Origin: an uncultured Collinsella sp.
GTDB taxonomy: Bacteria; Actinomycetota; Coriobacteriia; Coriobacteriales; Coriobacteriaceae
Direction of reading: 5' to 3'
DNA: 5,951 nt
NCBI GenBank assembly: GCA_959596505.1
Contig: CAUFWM010000063.1
Location: 1 to 5,951 of the forward strand
How positions within the stretch are numbered: the stretch's first letter is position 1; every line of letters starts with the position of its first letter. Below, one piece after another: positions 5,363 through 5,951 of this stretch. The notes under the pieces were generated by a model. That model searched no databases and was not told where the DNA came from. It worked only from the letters and a program-made list of their open reading frames with translations. The position numbers and the translations under genes are program-made.

Positions 5363-5951
5363 ATGCTTACCCAAGCAATCCTCATCGGACTTATCGCCGC
5401 ATTTGGTAAGTTCGACTTCCAGCTCGGTACGCTCTATGCGTTCCGCCCCATCGTCCTGTGCCCGCTCGTGGGCCTGGTGCTGGGGGACCTGCAGTCCGGC
5501 CTCGCGATCGGCGCCAGCCTGGAGCTTCTGTTCATGGGCTCGATCTCCATCGGCGCCTACGTGCCGCCTGATGAGACGATCGGCGGCGTGCTCGCCTGCG
5601 CCTTCGCTATCCAGTTGGGCCAGAGCACCGAGGCAGCCATCGCGCTCGCTATGCCCATCGCCACGCTGTGCCTTGCCATCAAGAACATCCTCAACGCCGC
5701 CCTGCCGATTCTGGTTGACCGCGCTGATGTCTTCTCCGGCCAGGGCAACCTTAAGGGTGTCTATGCGATGCACTTCCTGATCGGTTTGACCGGTATCATC
5801 ATGGCGTTCCTGCTGTGCTCGCTGTCGTTCTATCTGGGTGCTGACGCCATCCAGGGCATGCTCGACTTCATCCCGCCCTTTGTCCTTGCTGGCTTTGGCG
5901 TTGCCGCCAACATCCTGCCGGCCATGGGCTTCGCCATGCTCGGCCGCCTGG
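5363..5951 (+). CDS. PTS mannose/fructose/sorbose-family component EIIC (3' end outside window)
   Basis: The frame is open from the ATG at 5363 to the window end, giving 196 residues of a family usually about 250-270 long. EIIC is a membrane protein that with EIID forms the sugar channel. The N-terminus MLTQAILIGLIAAFG, then RPIVLCPLVGLVLGDLQSG (28-46), the glutamate-bearing ASLELLFMGS (51-60) and VPPDETIGG (67-75) are classic EIIC motifs. Hydrophobic segments lie at about 3-14, 29-41, 72-84, 90-105, 134-157 and 170-193. The start is supported by AGGAAAGGGGG at 5348-5358. In the gfr system the corresponding protein is GfrC, with GfrD (EIID) next; an EIID gene should follow just beyond the window. 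The visible part is intact, with no frameshift. Confidence 0.93.
   Translation, partial: MLTQAILIGLIAAFGKFDFQLGTLYAFRPIVLCPLVGLVLGDLQSGLAIGASLELLFMGSISIGAYVPPDETIGGVLACAFAIQLGQSTEAAIALAMPIATLCLAIKNILNAALPILVDRADVFSGQGNLKGVYAMHFLIGLTGIIMAFLLCSLSFYLGADAIQGMLDFIPPFVLAGFGVAANILPAMGFAMLGRL

Noticed and set aside
5309..5780. Open frames on both strands over the EIIC start
   Set aside because: The frame starting at 5363 encodes an unmistakable EIIC with membrane segments and family motifs; the others have none.
1..5951. Mobile element, CRISPR array, tRNA or rRNA gene
   Set aside because: I saw no repeat array, transposase or integrase frame, tRNA-like cloverleaf or rRNA-like sequence.

Overview
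The window looks like chromosomal DNA of a high-GC, anaerobic, gut-type Actinomycetota. Collinsella or a close Coriobacteriia relative is my best guess, from codon use, gene style and the known presence of such loci there; nothing in the window proves it. All genes lie on the + strand. None is disrupted internally, but the first and last are cut by the window edges.

Layout. Positions 1-362 hold the 3' end of an uncharacterised gene. Positions 401-1866 hold two GntR-family regulators with C-terminal UTRA (sugar-effector) domains; their genes overlap by 16 bp. A 194-bp non-coding gap (1867-2060) follows, with a candidate promoter and two palindromes that fit HutC/UTRA-type operators. Next come two sugar isomerase (SIS) domain enzymes (2061-3176 and 3237-4298). 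After them are three components of a mannose-family phosphotransferase system (PTS): EIIA (4345-4764), EIIB (4822-5304) and the start of EIIC (5363 to the window end). EIID is expected just outside.

How the genes work together. The second SIS enzyme resembles E. coli FrlB, fructoselysine-6-phosphate deglycase, especially in its C-terminal half. A mannose-type PTS plus two SIS deglycases is the gene set of the Salmonella gfr system for fructoselysine and glucoselysine. My reading is an uptake and breakdown operon for glycated amino acids (Amadori/Maillard products of heated food). The PTS would import and phosphorylate the sugar-amine. The SIS enzymes would split it to glucose-6-phosphate and a free amino acid, and one or both GntR/UTRA proteins would repress the operon until a phosphorylated intermediate appears. 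Collinsella has been reported to use fructoselysine, which fits. The exact substrate of each enzyme is inferred, not shown.

The main points of interest are the paired UTRA regulators in place of the sigma-54 activator used by Salmonella gfr, the two candidate operators, the extreme codon bias of the FrlB-like gene, and small hairpins in the gaps between operon genes.
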